Source: Comamonadaceae bacterium ALPHA2B (GTDB lineage Bacteria; Pseudomonadota; Gammaproteobacteria; Burkholderiales; Burkholderiaceae_C). Taken from it: a DNA stretch of 64,000 bases. This document shows, in pieces, positions 1 through 7,927 of the stretch. The stretch is from positions 1 to 64,000 of the forward strand of contig SCOE01000013.1 in the NCBI GenBank assembly GCA_005503065.1, written 5' to 3'. Every line of letters begins with the position of its first letter. The first letter of the stretch is position 1. Made by a program: the position numbers and the translations under genes. The notes under the pieces were generated by a model, which saw only the letters and a program-made list of their open reading frames with translations, did not search any database and was not told the DNA's origin.

Positions 1-71
1 AGCTCGCACAGCGCTTCACAGCGCGTATCGGCCATCGCAGCGGCGACGCGCTGTGAAGCGCTGTGCGAGCT
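1..71. repeat. Perfect 25-bp inverted repeat (hairpin)
   Basis: Positions 1-25 are repeated exactly as the reverse complement at 47-71, with a 21-nt spacer. Each arm also contains two near-identical short units (CACAGCGC and TTCACAGCGC), so the arm is itself internally repetitive. No T-run follows, so it is not a typical intrinsic terminator. The structure starts at the first base of the window and may be longer on the left. It lies about 150 bp upstream of the YXWGXW-repeat gene. Its role is unknown; it could be an mRNA hairpin, a recombination site or the edge of a mobile element. Confidence 0.85.
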
Positions 72-223
72 GGCGGCGCGCGACGGGCGTTGAGCCCGGC
101 ATGCGGCGCCTGCGCGCCGGGTCCGCTGCAAAGCGCCGTCCATGGCCCGCCGAGCGGCGCCGTCCGACAACGCCCGGCCTGCGCGCTGCGTTGAGCGGGG
201 TGCCACAACCACAGAGATCCACG

Positions 224-631
224 ATGACTACCAAGTTCTCCATCCTCGTGCTGGCCCTGGCCGCTGCGGCGGCACCGATCGGCGCCGGCGCCCAGGTGTC
301 CATCAACATCAACGTGCCCGGGCTCGTGACCGTGGCCCCGCCGCCTCCGCGCATGGAGCGCATGCCGGGCCCGCGCCCCGGGCAGGTCTGGGTGCCGGGG
401 CACTGGCAATGGGCCGGCAATGCCTACGCCTGGCGGGCTGGCTACTGGCAGGCTGCCCGACCGGACTACGACTACGTGCCCGGCCGCTGGGTGCCGGCGG
501 ACGGCGGATGGCGCTGGGTCGAGCCCGACTGGCGTCGCGGGCCGGGCCGCCACAAGGGCCACCATGACGATGACGGTCCGCACGGCGGTTACCACTGCCC
601 GCCGGGGCAGGCCAAGAAGGGCCGCTGCTGA
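224..631 (+). CDS. YXWGXW-repeat exported protein
   Basis: A 135-residue protein starting at the ATG in front of MTTKFSILVLALAAA, a clear Sec signal peptide ending near AGAQ (residue 24). The reading frame is open further upstream, but that part is Arg-rich, lacks a signal and overlaps the inverted repeat. The mature part carries aromatic repeats (WVPGHWQW, AYAWRAGYW, YVPGRWVP, WRWVEPDW) typical of the YXWGXW-repeat family, followed by a His/Asp/Gly-rich tail. The family is periplasmic or outer-membrane associated and of unknown function. The gene stands alone and converges on the ECF operon across a shared terminator. Confidence 0.8.
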   Translation: MTTKFSILVLALAAAAAPIGAGAQVSININVPGLVTVAPPPPRMERMPGPRPGQVWVPGHWQWAGNAYAWRAGYWQAARPDYDYVPGRWVPADGGWRWVEPDWRRGPGRHKGHHDDDGPHGGYHCPPGQAKKGRC

Positions 632-650
632 TGGGCCTTCGGCTGCAATC

Positions 651-704
651 GCTATTGAATTGATAGCAATCTGCGCAGCACGGACGGGCGCTGCACGCCG
701 ATTT
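651..704 (-). repeat. Dispersed GCTATC repeat, copy 1
   Basis: This copy has the 17-nt stem-loop GCTATTGAATTGATAGC at its left end and the GC-rich arm with GACGGGCGCTGCA and CCGATTT to the right, so it is in minus orientation. It lies between convergent genes ending at 631 and 774, directly before a terminator hairpin. See the finding on the repeat family. Confidence 0.8.
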
Positions 705-724
705 CCTTCTGATGTGTGCGCAAG

Positions 725-753
725 AAAAAGCCGACCCGAGGGTCGGCTTTTTC
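725..753. terminator. Bidirectional intrinsic terminator
   Basis: AAAAAGCCGACC and GGTCGGCTTTTT form a GC-rich stem with a 4-nt loop, with an A-run on one side and a T-run on the other. It can therefore end transcripts of both the YXWGXW gene and the convergent ECF operon. Confidence 0.85.
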
Positions 754-773
754 ATGGCCCATGCGGGCCCGAT

Positions 774-1163
774 TCAGGGACGCGCCACCTTCCAGGCGCC
801 TTGCAGCATGCCGTCGCCGGTGCGGTCGCCGGCCTTGGCGTCCTTGGCCCAGTAATACAGCGGCTGGCCCTTGTAGGCCCACTGCTTCTTGCCGTCGTCA
901 CGCACCACGACCGAATAGCCCCCCATGGGCTTGGCCGCCTCGGGCGCCATCAGCGGCGGCCAGTTGGTGGCGCACTGCGCATTGCAGACCGACTTGCCGC
1001 TGCCGGCGGTGTCGCGTGCGAAGGTGTAGAGCGTCATGCCGGTCGGGCCGATGAGCACGCCGTCGACGGTGCGGGTCGGCGTGTCGGGGGCGGGCGAGCC
1101 CGACATGCTGCCGCAGCCGGCGAGCAGGGCGGCCGCGAGGATCGAAGCACTGAGCAGTTTCAT
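774..1163 (-). CDS. Lipoprotein of the COG4315 secreted-repeat family
   Basis: A 129-residue protein with a lipoprotein signal (MKLLSASILAAALLAGCG; lipobox LAGC, Cys at residue 17). Two copies of the Yx(F/W)xxD-type repeat follow: one around TLYTFARDTAGSGKSVCNAQC (residues 45-65) and a second around PLYYWAKDAKAGD near the C-terminus. This matches the COG4315 family of small lipoproteins of unknown function. It is the last gene of a minus-strand run with an ECF sigma factor and an anti-sigma factor, 65 bp behind the latter, so it is a plausible target of that sigma factor. The start is the ATG with a GGAG-like ribosome site upstream. Confidence 0.85.
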   Translation of the reverse strand: MKLLSASILAAALLAGCGSMSGSPAPDTPTRTVDGVLIGPTGMTLYTFARDTAGSGKSVCNAQCATNWPPLMAPEAAKPMGGYSVVVRDDGKKQWAYKGQPLYYWAKDAKAGDRTGDGMLQGAWKVARP

Positions 1164-1228
1164 TGGATTTTCTCCTTGGTTGAACAAAGGGCAGGGCAGT
1201 GTAGGCCGCCGGTGGAGGCGGCCCGTGG

Positions 1229-1966
1229 TCATAGCTGGCGGTACACCTCGGTCGCGAGAGACAGCAGGGCGTCGCGCGGCAAGGGTGCACTCAGCGCGTA
1301 GCCGAAGCCGCGGTCGACCCAATAGAAGCTCGACACCGCGTTCGACGACGCGAAGCGTAAGGCTGTTTCCGAGCTGGCGGAGGCGGCCGGTGCGGCCTTG
1401 TCGTCCAACGCGCCGAGATACAGCGTCACCCGCTGTCCGGCTGCGTTCTCGAACATGAACTGTGCCCGCGCCCCATCGTCGCCCGGCAGCAGACGGCCGC
1501 CGACGAGCGCGTAGCCCTGCGCCGACAGATCGGGCACCTTGAGCGGACGGTCGAGCCGGCGCGACAGCCATTGCACCAGGTGCTGCTGCTCGCTGGCGGC
1601 CACCTCGACGGGGTGCCGCTTCTCGGGCGAATAGACCACGTAGGCCGAGGCCGCCTCGCGCACGAAATTCTGCGCCGCCGGCGCCCGTGCCATGGCCGTC
1701 GCCGGGCGCGCCTGCCACTGTCCGTTGGCAACCCAGCCGACACCGAAGGCGAGCAGCACGGCCGCGGCCATGCCGCTCCAAGTCGCCCAGCGGGCGCGAC
1801 GGTCGATCGTCGCCCGGCGGCGGGCGAGACGCCCGGCGGCGGCCTGCAGGGCCGGCGGCACGGGCTCGGCCAGCACCTCGCGGTGAAGCCCGCGCAGCGC
1901 CTCGCGCTGGGTGGCCCAGTCGTCAGGCTCGGTCGGCGTGTCGGGGGGCAGGGATGGGGTGCTCAT
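1229..1966 (-). CDS. Membrane anti-sigma factor
   Basis: A 245-residue protein with a cytoplasmic N-terminal part (about 1-60, Asp/Glu-rich then Arg-rich), one transmembrane segment (about 62-80) and a periplasmic domain containing YVVYSPEKRHPVEV and a KVPDLSAQGYALVGGRLLPG block. These are the marks of the COG5662 transmembrane anti-sigma factors. No zinc-binding HxxxCxxC motif is present. It starts at ATG 1966, 10 bp after the sigma-factor stop, and a TTG two codons earlier is less likely. It presumably binds the ECF sigma factor encoded just upstream and releases it on an envelope or oxidative signal. Confidence 0.85.
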   Translation of the reverse strand: MSTPSLPPDTPTEPDDWATQREALRGLHREVLAEPVPPALQAAAGRLARRRATIDRRARWATWSGMAAAVLLAFGVGWVANGQWQARPATAMARAPAAQNFVREAASAYVVYSPEKRHPVEVAASEQQHLVQWLSRRLDRPLKVPDLSAQGYALVGGRLLPGDDGARAQFMFENAAGQRVTLYLGALDDKAAPAASASSETALRFASSNAVSSFYWVDRGFGYALSAPLPRDALLSLATEVYRQL

Positions 1967-1976
1967 GGCCAACGGA

Positions 1977-2498
1977 TCACTTGAGGCGTCGCAGTGGGGC
2001 GCGGGCGGGTGCAGGGGCCGGGCCCGCGCCCTCCATCAGCTGGCGCAACCGGCTGCGAGCGCGCGACAGGCGCGACATCACGGTGCCGGCCGGCACGCCG
2101 AGGATGCGCGCGACCTCGTCGTAGGAAAGGTCTTCGAGCGCCACCAGCAGCAGCACTGCCCGCTGCTCGTCGGGCAACTGGAGCAGGCAGCGTTGCAGGT
2201 CGATCCGGCGGTCCGGCAGCGCGTCGGCGGCAGGCAGGCGCTCGGCGAGTTCGTCGACGTCCACCGAGGCGCGATGCGGCGGCGCCCGCCGGACCTGGTT
2301 GACGAAGAGGTTGTGCATCAGCGTGAACAGCCAGGCGCGCAGGTCCGTGCCCGCGCTCCACAGGCGCCACTTGTCGCAGGCGCGTTCGAGCGTGTCCTGC
2401 ACCAGGTCGTCGGCCGTCCACGCGTCGCCCGTCAGCGCGCGTGCATAGCGGCGCAGGCTGGGGATGTGGGCCACGAGGGCGGCCGTGCCGTCGGTCAT
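1977..2498 (-). CDS. ECF-type RNA polymerase sigma factor
   Basis: A 173-residue sigma-70 family protein of the extracytoplasmic-function class. Region 2 is at about 10-75 (YARALTGDAWTADDLVQDTLERA and LRAWLFTLMHNLFVNQVRR) and region 4 at about 105-160 (LPDEQRAVLLLVALEDLSYDEVARILGVPAGTVMSRLSRAR). Region 3 is absent, as expected for ECF factors. It forms an operon with the anti-sigma gene and the COG4315 lipoprotein gene. A GGAATAAA-N15-GTTCAT sequence upstream looks like an autoregulated ECF promoter. Confidence 0.92.
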   Translation of the reverse strand: MTDGTAALVAHIPSLRRYARALTGDAWTADDLVQDTLERACDKWRLWSAGTDLRAWLFTLMHNLFVNQVRRAPPHRASVDVDELAERLPAADALPDRRIDLQRCLLQLPDEQRAVLLLVALEDLSYDEVARILGVPAGTVMSRLSRARSRLRQLMEGAGPAPAPARAPLRRLK

Positions 2499-2548
2499 GC
2501 GGGTGTCGGGTTGATGGCGGCGGCGCGGGAAGCGCGCTTTCCGACTGC

Positions 2549-2577
2549 ATGAACAGCCGGGCGAGGCGCTTTATTCC
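2549..2577 (-). promoter_or_regulatory. Candidate ECF-dependent promoter
   Basis: Read on the minus strand, GGAATAAA (2577-2570) is followed after 15 bp by GTTCAT (2554-2549), about 50 bp before the sigma-factor start. A GGAA-type -35 element is typical of ECF promoters and autoregulation is common, but the match to this sigma factor is inferred. Confidence 0.4.
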
Positions 2578-2593
2578 ATGCCCGGCCAAAAAA

Positions 2594-3076
2594 TCAGCGC
2601 TGGCGGTTCTTCATCGCGCGCTCGACCTCGCGCTTGCCTTCGCGATCCTTGATGACGTCGCGCTTGTCGTGCTCCGCCTTGCCCTTGGCCAGCGCGATGT
2701 CGCACTTCACCTTGCCGGCCTTCCAGTGGAGATTGATCGGCACCAGCGTGTAGCCCTTCTGCTCGACCTTGCCGGTGAGGCGCTTGATCTGTTCCTTGTG
2801 CAGGAGCAGCTTCTTGGTCCGCACCGCATCGGGGTTGACGTGGGTGGAGGCGCTGCGCAGCGGGTTGATCTGGCACCCGATGATGAACATCTCGCCGTCA
2901 CGGATCACGACATAGCCGTCGGTGAGCTGCACCTTGCCCTCGCGCAGGGCTTTCACCTCCCAGCCCTCGAGCACCATCCCGGCCTCGAAGCGCTCCTCGA
3001 AGAAGTAGTTGAACGCGGCCTTCTTGTTGTCGGCGATGCGCGCGTTGCCGGGGGTCTCTGATTTCTTGGTGGCCAT
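2594..3076 (-). CDS. smpB: SsrA-binding protein SmpB
   Basis: A 160-residue SmpB, the tmRNA partner that delivers SsrA to stalled ribosomes for trans-translation. Visible family blocks are [20 protein letters not shown] near the N-terminus, [43 protein letters not shown] and the basic tail DRKxx-like region ending in ERAMKNRQR. The start [10 protein letters not shown] at 3076 is chosen because upstream residues (MPCAPTLTD) are not conserved and run into the divergent promoter region. It is divergent from ratA-rnfH, a common arrangement in proteobacteria. The ssrA gene itself is not in the window. Confidence 0.97.
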   Translation of the reverse strand: MATKKSETPGNARIADNKKAAFNYFFEERFEAGMVLEGWEVKALREGKVQLTDGYVVIRDGEMFIIGCQINPLRSASTHVNPDAVRTKKLLLHKEQIKRLTGKVEQKGYTLVPINLHWKAGKVKCDIALAKGKAEHDKRDVIKDREGKREVERAMKNRQR

Positions 3077-3104
3077 GTCTGTCAATGTTGGGGCGCATGG
3101 CATT

Positions 3105-3141
3105 CATACAATCGGCACGCACACTCGGTGCAGATTGTATG
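3105..3141. promoter_or_regulatory. Imperfect 14-bp inverted repeat over the ratA start
   Basis: CATACAATCGGCAC (3105-3118) and GTGCAGATTGTATG (3128-3141) pair over 14 bp with a single mismatch and a 9-nt loop. The right arm includes the ratA start codon and the left arm is about 30 bp from the smpB start. It could be a shared operator or an mRNA hairpin occluding ratA initiation. Confidence 0.6.
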
Positions 3142-3588
3142 AAAAGCGTCCACAAGTCCGTCCTCATCTGGTACAGCGCCGAAGAGATGTACGCGTTGGT
3201 CACGGATGTGGCCCGGTACCCGGAGTTCCTGCCCTGGTGCGACCGCGCCCGCGTGATCGAGCAGGACGAGGCCGGCATGACGGCCGAGGTCGGCCTGTCA
3301 TTCGGCGGCATCCGCCAGAGCTTCACCACGCGCAACACGCACGTGCCGGGCCGCGAGGTGCAGCTCAAGCTGGTCGACGGGCCGTTCTCGAACCTCGACG
3401 GCGTCTGGAAGTTCAATCCCGTCGGGGAGGAGGGCGAGCGCGCCTGCCGCGTCGAGCTCGACCTGCACTACGGCTTCAGCAACTTCGCGCTGCAGGCGCT
3501 CGTGGGCCCGGTGTTCGACAAGATCGCGTCGAGCCTGGTCGAAGCCTTCGTCAAGCGCGCCGAGCAGGTCTACGGCCAGCCCGCGTGA
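3139..3588 (+). CDS. ratA: RatA / COQ10-type START-domain protein
   Basis: A 149-residue single-domain protein with START/Bet v1-like features: SVLIWYSAEEMYALVTDVARYPEFLPWC at the N-terminus and a helix at the C-terminus (VGPVFDKIASSLVEAFVKRAEQVYG). It belongs to the family of E. coli RatA (YfjG), originally described as inhibiting ribosome subunit association, and of mitochondrial COQ10, which binds ubiquinone. The quinone-chaperone role is probably the more general one. MKSVHKSV is taken as start; the longer frame would read across the smpB promoter region. The downstream rnfH gene overlaps by 4 bp, so the two form an operon. Confidence 0.92.
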   Translation: MKSVHKSVLIWYSAEEMYALVTDVARYPEFLPWCDRARVIEQDEAGMTAEVGLSFGGIRQSFTTRNTHVPGREVQLKLVDGPFSNLDGVWKFNPVGEEGERACRVELDLHYGFSNFALQALVGPVFDKIASSLVEAFVKRAEQVYGQPA

Positions 3589-3917
3589 TCGAGGTCACGG
3601 TCTGCTGCGCGCCGGCGCCGCGCACGGTCTTCGAGGAGGTGCTGCAATTGCCCGCAGGCTGCACGCTGCGCGAGGCTGTCGAGGCGAGCACGCTGCAGCG
3701 GCAGCATCCACAACTGGACTGGGCGGCGCTGCAGCCCGGCTTGTGGGGACGCCCGGCCGATTGGGACAGGACGCTCGCCGCGGGCGACCGCGTGGAACTG
3801 TGCCGCCCTCTGGCCGTCGACCCCAAGGTGGCGCGTCGCGAGCGCTTCCAGCGCCAGGGCCGCCGCACGGCGGGCTTGTTCTCACGACGTCGCCAGGGCG
3901 GCAAGGCCGGCTACTGA
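3585..3917 (+). CDS. rnfH: RnfH family (RatB-like) ubiquitin-fold protein
   Basis: A 110-residue protein starting at a GTG that overlaps the ratA stop codon (GTGA). The N-terminal half (IEVTVCCAPAPRTVFEEVLQL to DRVELCRPLAVDPK) matches the beta-grasp RnfH/UPF0125 fold, with the conserved end DRVELCRPLxxDPKxxRRxR. A basic tail follows. E. coli calls the gene ratB, but it is not an antitoxin. Function is unknown, and its constant pairing with ratA suggests a shared role in quinone or electron-transport biogenesis (inference). Confidence 0.9.
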   Translation: MIEVTVCCAPAPRTVFEEVLQLPAGCTLREAVEASTLQRQHPQLDWAALQPGLWGRPADWDRTLAAGDRVELCRPLAVDPKVARRERFQRQGRRTAGLFSRRRQGGKAGY

Positions 3918-3950
3918 GCACGCAGGCCAAGAAGGCAGCAGGTGGGAATT

Positions 3951-4004
3951 GCTATCTTTCTGATAGCTGGATATGCAGGCGGGGTGTGCGCTGCGGCCGG
4001 ATTT
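3951..4004 (-). repeat. Dispersed GCTATC repeat, copy 2
   Basis: The stem-loop GCTATCTTTCTGATAGC is followed by a GC-rich arm ending in GCCGGATTT. The copy fills the gap between the convergent rnfH and DUF4124 genes. Confidence 0.75.
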
Positions 4005-4034
4005 GCTCGAAGTCGTCGTCCGGCCTCGGTCCGG

Positions 4035-4529
4035 CTACTTGCAGTCCGCGTTGATGATGTCCTGCAGCCGGCGCTGCTCGGACGCGCGGGCCTGGTCGTC
4101 CATGATCTCGCGTTCGCCCTTGTCGTTCATGCGCGCCACGCGCATGCCGCTGTCCATCGTGGCCTTGCCCTGACGCGCACGGATGCAGTTGTCGGCCTTG
4201 GCCTTGGCGATCTTCTGCTCCTCGGCGGCGCGCTTGGCCTTCTCGGCCTCCTCGGCCTTGCGGGCCTTCTCCTCGAGTTCCTTGTCGACCCCGGCTGCCT
4301 TGGGCGCGGGCGTGGCGGCAGCGTCTGCCTTGGGCGCATTGGCCGGGGGAACCGCAGTGGCCGTCCTGCCGCCCGGACGGCGCAGGACGTTCTTCTCGGG
4401 CACGTCGGCGGGCGGCGGCTGGTCGCTGAAGACCTTCTTGCCTTGGTTGTCGATCCATTGCCATTGGGCGCTGGCGGCCAGGGGCAGGGCGAGCGCGCAG
4501 GCGAGCACACAGAGAGGAGCGAACTTCAT
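4035..4529 (-). CDS. DUF4124 domain-containing exported protein
   Basis: A 164-residue protein with a signal peptide (MKFAPLCVLACALALPLAASA, cleavage near residue 21) followed at once by the DUF4124 block QWQWIDNQGKKVFSDQPPP. The middle is Ala/Pro/Lys-rich and then becomes a charged coiled-coil-like stretch (KELEEKARKAEEAEKAKRAAEEQK). The C-terminus has two cysteines (NCIRARQGK and INADCK). The family is periplasmic with no known function. The start is the ATG 4529; the 12-residue extension upstream has no signal character. Confidence 0.87.
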   Translation of the reverse strand: MKFAPLCVLACALALPLAASAQWQWIDNQGKKVFSDQPPPADVPEKNVLRRPGGRTATAVPPANAPKADAAATPAPKAAGVDKELEEKARKAEEAEKAKRAAEEQKIAKAKADNCIRARQGKATMDSGMRVARMNDKGEREIMDDQARASEQRRLQDIINADCK

Positions 4530-4671
4530 CCCGGCAGTGTAGCCCCGCCTTACGTTTGGCAACACTCGAAGCCGGCCGCGAGGGGAGGCTGACGCGCAAA
4601 ACTGCCACCAAATCGCAACGCCGGCTGCCGGACGAAGGCCCGGCGCGGCGTGGGAAAACCCGCGCCATCGT

Positions 4672-4677
4672 TACAAT
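4672..4677 (+). promoter_or_regulatory. Candidate -10 box of guaB
   Basis: TACAAT lies 22 bp upstream of the guaB ATG, leaving a very short leader that contains a TTGGAG-type ribosome site. No good TTGACA-like -35 is visible, so the promoter may depend on an activator or an extended -10. Confidence 0.4.
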
Positions 4678-4698
4678 CCGTCTTTTGGAGCTTCACCC

Positions 4699-6168
4699 AT
4701 GCGCCTTCTTGGCAAAGCGCTCACCTTCGACGACGTGTTGCTGGTGCCCGCCTTCTCCCAGGTCCTGCCCAAGGACACCTCCCTCGCCACCGCCTTCTCC
4801 CGCAACATCTCGCTCAACCTGCCCCTGGTCTCCGCGGCCATGGACACGGTGACGGAAGCGCGCCTGGCCATCGCCATCGCGCAGGAAGGCGGCATCGGGA
4901 TCGTCCACAAGAACCTCACCGCCCAGCAGCAGGCGGCCGAGGTGGCCAAGGTGAAGCGCTACGAATCCGGCGTGCTGCGCGACCCGGTCGTCATCACGCC
5001 CCAGCACACGGTGCTGCAGGTGCTGCAACTGTCGGAAGAGCTGGGCATCTCGGGCTTCCCGGTCATCGACGGCGGCAAGGTGGTGGGGATCGTGACGGGC
5101 CGCGACCTGCGCTTCGAGACGCGCTACGACGTGCCCGTGACCGAGATCATGACGCCGCGCGCCAAGCTCATCACCGTGCAGGAAGGCACCACGCCGGCAG
5201 AAGCCAAGGCCCTGCTCAACAAGCACAAGCTCGAGCGGCTGCTGGTCATCGACGGCGACTGGCGCCTCAAGGGCCTCATCACCGTCAAGGACATCACCAA
5301 ACAGACCACCTTCCCGAACGCCGCGCGCGATGGCTCGGGCCGGCTGCGCGTGGGCGCTGCGGTCGGCGTGGGTGACGGCACAGAGGAGCGCGTCGAGGCG
5401 CTGGTCAAGGCCGGTGTCGACGCGATCGTGGTCGATACCGCGCACGGCCACAGCAAGGGCGTGATCGACCGCGTCCGCTGGGTGAAGCAGAACTACCCGC
5501 AGATCGACGTCGTCGGCGGCAACATCGCCACCGGCGCCGCCGCGCTGGCGCTGGTCGAAGCCGGCGCGGATGCGGTCAAGGTCGGCATCGGCCCGGGCTC
5601 GATCTGCACCACCCGCATCGTGGCCGGCGTGGGCGTGCCGCAGATCATGGCGGTCGACAGCGTGGCCACCGCGCTGCAGGGCACGGGCGTGCCGCTCATT
5701 TCCGACGGCGGCGTGCGCTACTCGGGCGACATCGCCAAGGCGATCGCCGCGGGCGCCAGCACCGTGATGATGGGCAGCATGTTCGCCGGCACCGAAGAGG
5801 CGCCGGGCGAGATCGTGCTGTACCAGGGCCGCAGCTACAAGAGCTACCGCGGCATGGGCTCCATCGGCGCGATGCAGCAGGGCAGTGCCGACCGCTACTT
5901 CCAGGAATCGACCACCGGCAACCCCAACACCGACAAGCTGGTGCCCGAGGGCATCGAGGGTCGCGTGCCCTACAAGGGCTCCATCGTCTCGATCATCTAC
6001 CAGATGGCCGGCGGCGTGCGCGCCAGCATGGGCTATTGCGGCTGCGCCACCATCGACGACATGAAGAAAAAGGCCGAATTCGTCGAGATCACCTCGGCCG
6101 GCATCCGCGAATCGCACGTGCACGACGTGCAGATCACCAAGGAAGCGCCCAACTACCGGGCGGAGTGA
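4699..6168 (+). CDS. guaB: Inosine-5'-monophosphate dehydrogenase
   Basis: A 489-residue IMPDH, which oxidises IMP to XMP with NAD+ in the committed step of guanine nucleotide synthesis. The catalytic loop [11 protein letters not shown] places the nucleophilic Cys at residue 303. Two CBS motifs form the regulatory Bateman module at about 95-205 ([13 protein letters not shown]... and [13 protein letters not shown]). The flap and Arg-Tyr region ([22 protein letters not shown]) is present. The length is typical of bacterial IMPDH with both CBS domains. It is followed by guaA 79 bp downstream with a hairpin in the gap. Confidence 0.98.
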   Translation: MRLLGKALTFDDVLLVPAFSQVLPKDTSLATAFSRNISLNLPLVSAAMDTVTEARLAIAIAQEGGIGIVHKNLTAQQQAAEVAKVKRYESGVLRDPVVITPQHTVLQVLQLSEELGISGFPVIDGGKVVGIVTGRDLRFETRYDVPVTEIMTPRAKLITVQEGTTPAEAKALLNKHKLERLLVIDGDWRLKGLITVKDITKQTTFPNAARDGSGRLRVGAAVGVGDGTEERVEALVKAGVDAIVVDTAHGHSKGVIDRVRWVKQNYPQIDVVGGNIATGAAALALVEAGADAVKVGIGPGSICTTRIVAGVGVPQIMAVDSVATALQGTGVPLISDGGVRYSGDIAKAIAAGASTVMMGSMFAGTEEAPGEIVLYQGRSYKSYRGMGSIGAMQQGSADRYFQESTTGNPNTDKLVPEGIEGRVPYKGSIVSIIYQMAGGVRASMGYCGCATIDDMKKKAEFVEITSAGIRESHVHDVQITKEAPNYRAE

Positions 6169-6182
6169 ACCCACTCCGAGGG

Positions 6183-6215
6183 CAAGGCCGGTGCTGTGCA
6201 CCGGCCTTGTTGTTT
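6183..6215 (+). terminator. Hairpin between guaB and guaA
   Basis: CAAGGCCGGTGC and GCACCGGCCTTG form a perfect 12-bp stem around a TGT triloop, followed by TTGTTT. This looks like an intrinsic terminator or attenuator, with guaA starting 33 bp later. It could reduce guaA transcription relative to guaB. Confidence 0.7.
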
Positions 6216-6247
6216 CAGCGAAGCATCCATTCCATCGAAGCGCGCCC

Positions 6248-7867
6248 ATGACTCACGACAAGATCCTCATCCTCGATTTCGGCTCCCAGGTCACGCAGCT
6301 CATCGCGCGCCGCGTGCGCGAGGCGCATGTGCTCAGCGAAGTCCATCCCTGCGACGTGACCGACGAGTGGGTGCGCGAGTACGCCGCCGACGGTCACCTG
6401 CGCGGCGTGATCCTCTCGGGCAGCCACGCCAGCGTGTACGAGGAGACCACCGACAAGTGCCCGCCCGCGGTGTTCGAGCTCGGCGTGCCCGTGCTGGGCA
6501 TCTGCTACGGCATGCAGACCATGGCCCACCAGCTCGGCGGCAAGGTCGAGGGCGGCCACAAGCGGGAGTTCGGCTTCGCGGCGGTTCGCGCCCACGGCCA
6601 CACCGCGCTGCTCAAGGACATCGCCGACTTCACCACGCCCGAAGGCCACGGCATGCTCAACGTGTGGATGAGCCATGGCGACAAGGTGACCGAGCTGCCA
6701 CCGGGCTTCAAGCTCATGGCCAGCACCGAGAGCTGCCCCATCGCCGGCATGGCCGACGAGGCGCGCCGCTACTACGCCGTGCAGTTCCACCCCGAGGTCA
6801 CGCACACCGTGCAGGGAAAGGCCATCCTCGAGCGCTTCGTGCTCAACATCTGCGAAGCGAAGCCCGACTGGGTCATGCGCGACCACATCGAAGAGGCGGT
6901 ACAGAAGATCCGCGAGCAGGTGGGTAACGAGGAAGTCATCCTCGGCCTGTCGGGCGGCGTGGACTCGTCGGTGGCGGCGGCGCTGATCCACCGCGCCATC
7001 GGCGACCAGCTCACCTGTGTCTTCGTCGACCATGGCTTGCTGCGCCTGAACGAGGGCGACATGGTCATGGAGATGTTCGAGGGCAAGTTGCACGCGAAAG
7101 TGATCCGCGTCGATGCCAGTGAGCTCTTCCTCGGCAAGCTGGCCGGCGTGAGCGACCCCGAAGCCAAGCGCAAGATCATCGGCGGCGAGTTCGTCACCGT
7201 GTTCAAGCAGGAGGCGGCCAAGCTCAAGGCCGGCGGGGCAGGGCACAAGGGAGCCACCTTCCTGGCGCAGGGCACCATCTACCCCGACGTGATCGAGTCC
7301 GGCGGCGCCAAGAGCAAGAAGGCCGTCACCATCAAGAGCCATCACAACGTCGGCGGCCTCCCCGAGCAGCTCGGCCTCAAGCTCCTGGAGCCGCTGCGCG
7401 ACCTGTTCAAGGACGAGGTGCGCGAATTGGGCGTGGCACTCGGCCTGCCGCCCGAGATGGTGTACCGCCACCCGTTCCCGGGCCCCGGCCTGGGCGTGCG
7501 GATCCTGGGCGAGGTGAAGAAGGAATACGCCGACCTGCTGCGCCGCGCCGACGCCATCTTCATCGAGGAACTGCGCAACTTCCGCGATGAATCCAGCGGC
7601 AAGACCTGGTACGACCTCACCAGCCAGGCCTTCACCGTCTTCCTTCCCGTCAAGAGCGTCGGCGTGATGGGCGACGGCCGCACCTACGACTACGTGGTGG
7701 CCCTGCGCGCCGTGCAGACCAGCGACTTCATGACCGCCGACTGGGCCGAGCTGCCGTATGCGCTGCTCAAGAAGGTGTCGGGCCGGATCATCAACGAAGT
7801 GCGCGGCATCAACCGCGTGACCTACGACGTGAGTTCCAAGCCGCCGGCGACGATCGAGTGGGAGTGA
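6248..7867 (+). CDS. guaA: GMP synthase (glutamine-hydrolysing)
   Basis: A 539-residue GMP synthetase converting XMP to GMP with glutamine and ATP. The class I glutamine amidotransferase domain occupies about 1-200, with nucleophile Cys86 in [12 protein letters not shown] and the His-Glu pair in VQFHPEV near residue 181. The ATP-pyrophosphatase P-loop LSGGVDSSV is near residue 234, and the dimerisation domain ends in KPPATIEWE. The start is ATG 6248 (MTHDKIL). The 3' end of guaA is a known integration site for genomic islands; here its last 12 bp before the stop recur at 22,739. Confidence 0.98.
   Translation: MTHDKILILDFGSQVTQLIARRVREAHVLSEVHPCDVTDEWVREYAADGHLRGVILSGSHASVYEETTDKCPPAVFELGVPVLGICYGMQTMAHQLGGKVEGGHKREFGFAAVRAHGHTALLKDIADFTTPEGHGMLNVWMSHGDKVTELPPGFKLMASTESCPIAGMADEARRYYAVQFHPEVTHTVQGKAILERFVLNICEAKPDWVMRDHIEEAVQKIREQVGNEEVILGLSGGVDSSVAAALIHRAIGDQLTCVFVDHGLLRLNEGDMVMEMFEGKLHAKVIRVDASELFLGKLAGVSDPEAKRKIIGGEFVTVFKQEAAKLKAGGAGHKGATFLAQGTIYPDVIESGGAKSKKAVTIKSHHNVGGLPEQLGLKLLEPLRDLFKDEVRELGVALGLPPEMVYRHPFPGPGLGVRILGEVKKEYADLLRRADAIFIEELRNFRDESSGKTWYDLTSQAFTVFLPVKSVGVMGDGRTYDYVVALRAVQTSDFMTADWAELPYALLKKVSGRIINEVRGINRVTYDVSSKPPATIEWE
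7853..7864 (+). repeat. Direct repeat, copy A (guaA 3' end)
   Basis: ATCGAGTGGGAG, coding for the last residues of GuaA, is repeated exactly at 22739-22750. It is a candidate attL-type core of an island inserted at guaA. Confidence 0.5.
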
Positions 7868-7927
7868 TGGTCGGCCCATCATCCGACATTGAGGCGACCC
7901 GGGATCCTTGTGCCCCGGTCTCCTTGG

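Noticed and set aside
3139-3917. ratA-rnfH as a toxin-antitoxin pair
   Set aside because: The names come from E. coli, but RnfH is not an antitoxin, and the START-domain protein is likely a quinone-binding housekeeping protein.
4693-6249. Long minus-strand reading frame opposite guaB
   Set aside because: It mirrors guaB codons and gives a His/Asp/Val-rich product with no family features; guaB is unambiguous.
7895-7925. Possible hairpin after guaA (ACCCGGG...CCCCGGT)
   Set aside because: The stem is short and imperfect and no T-run follows; not reported as a terminator.
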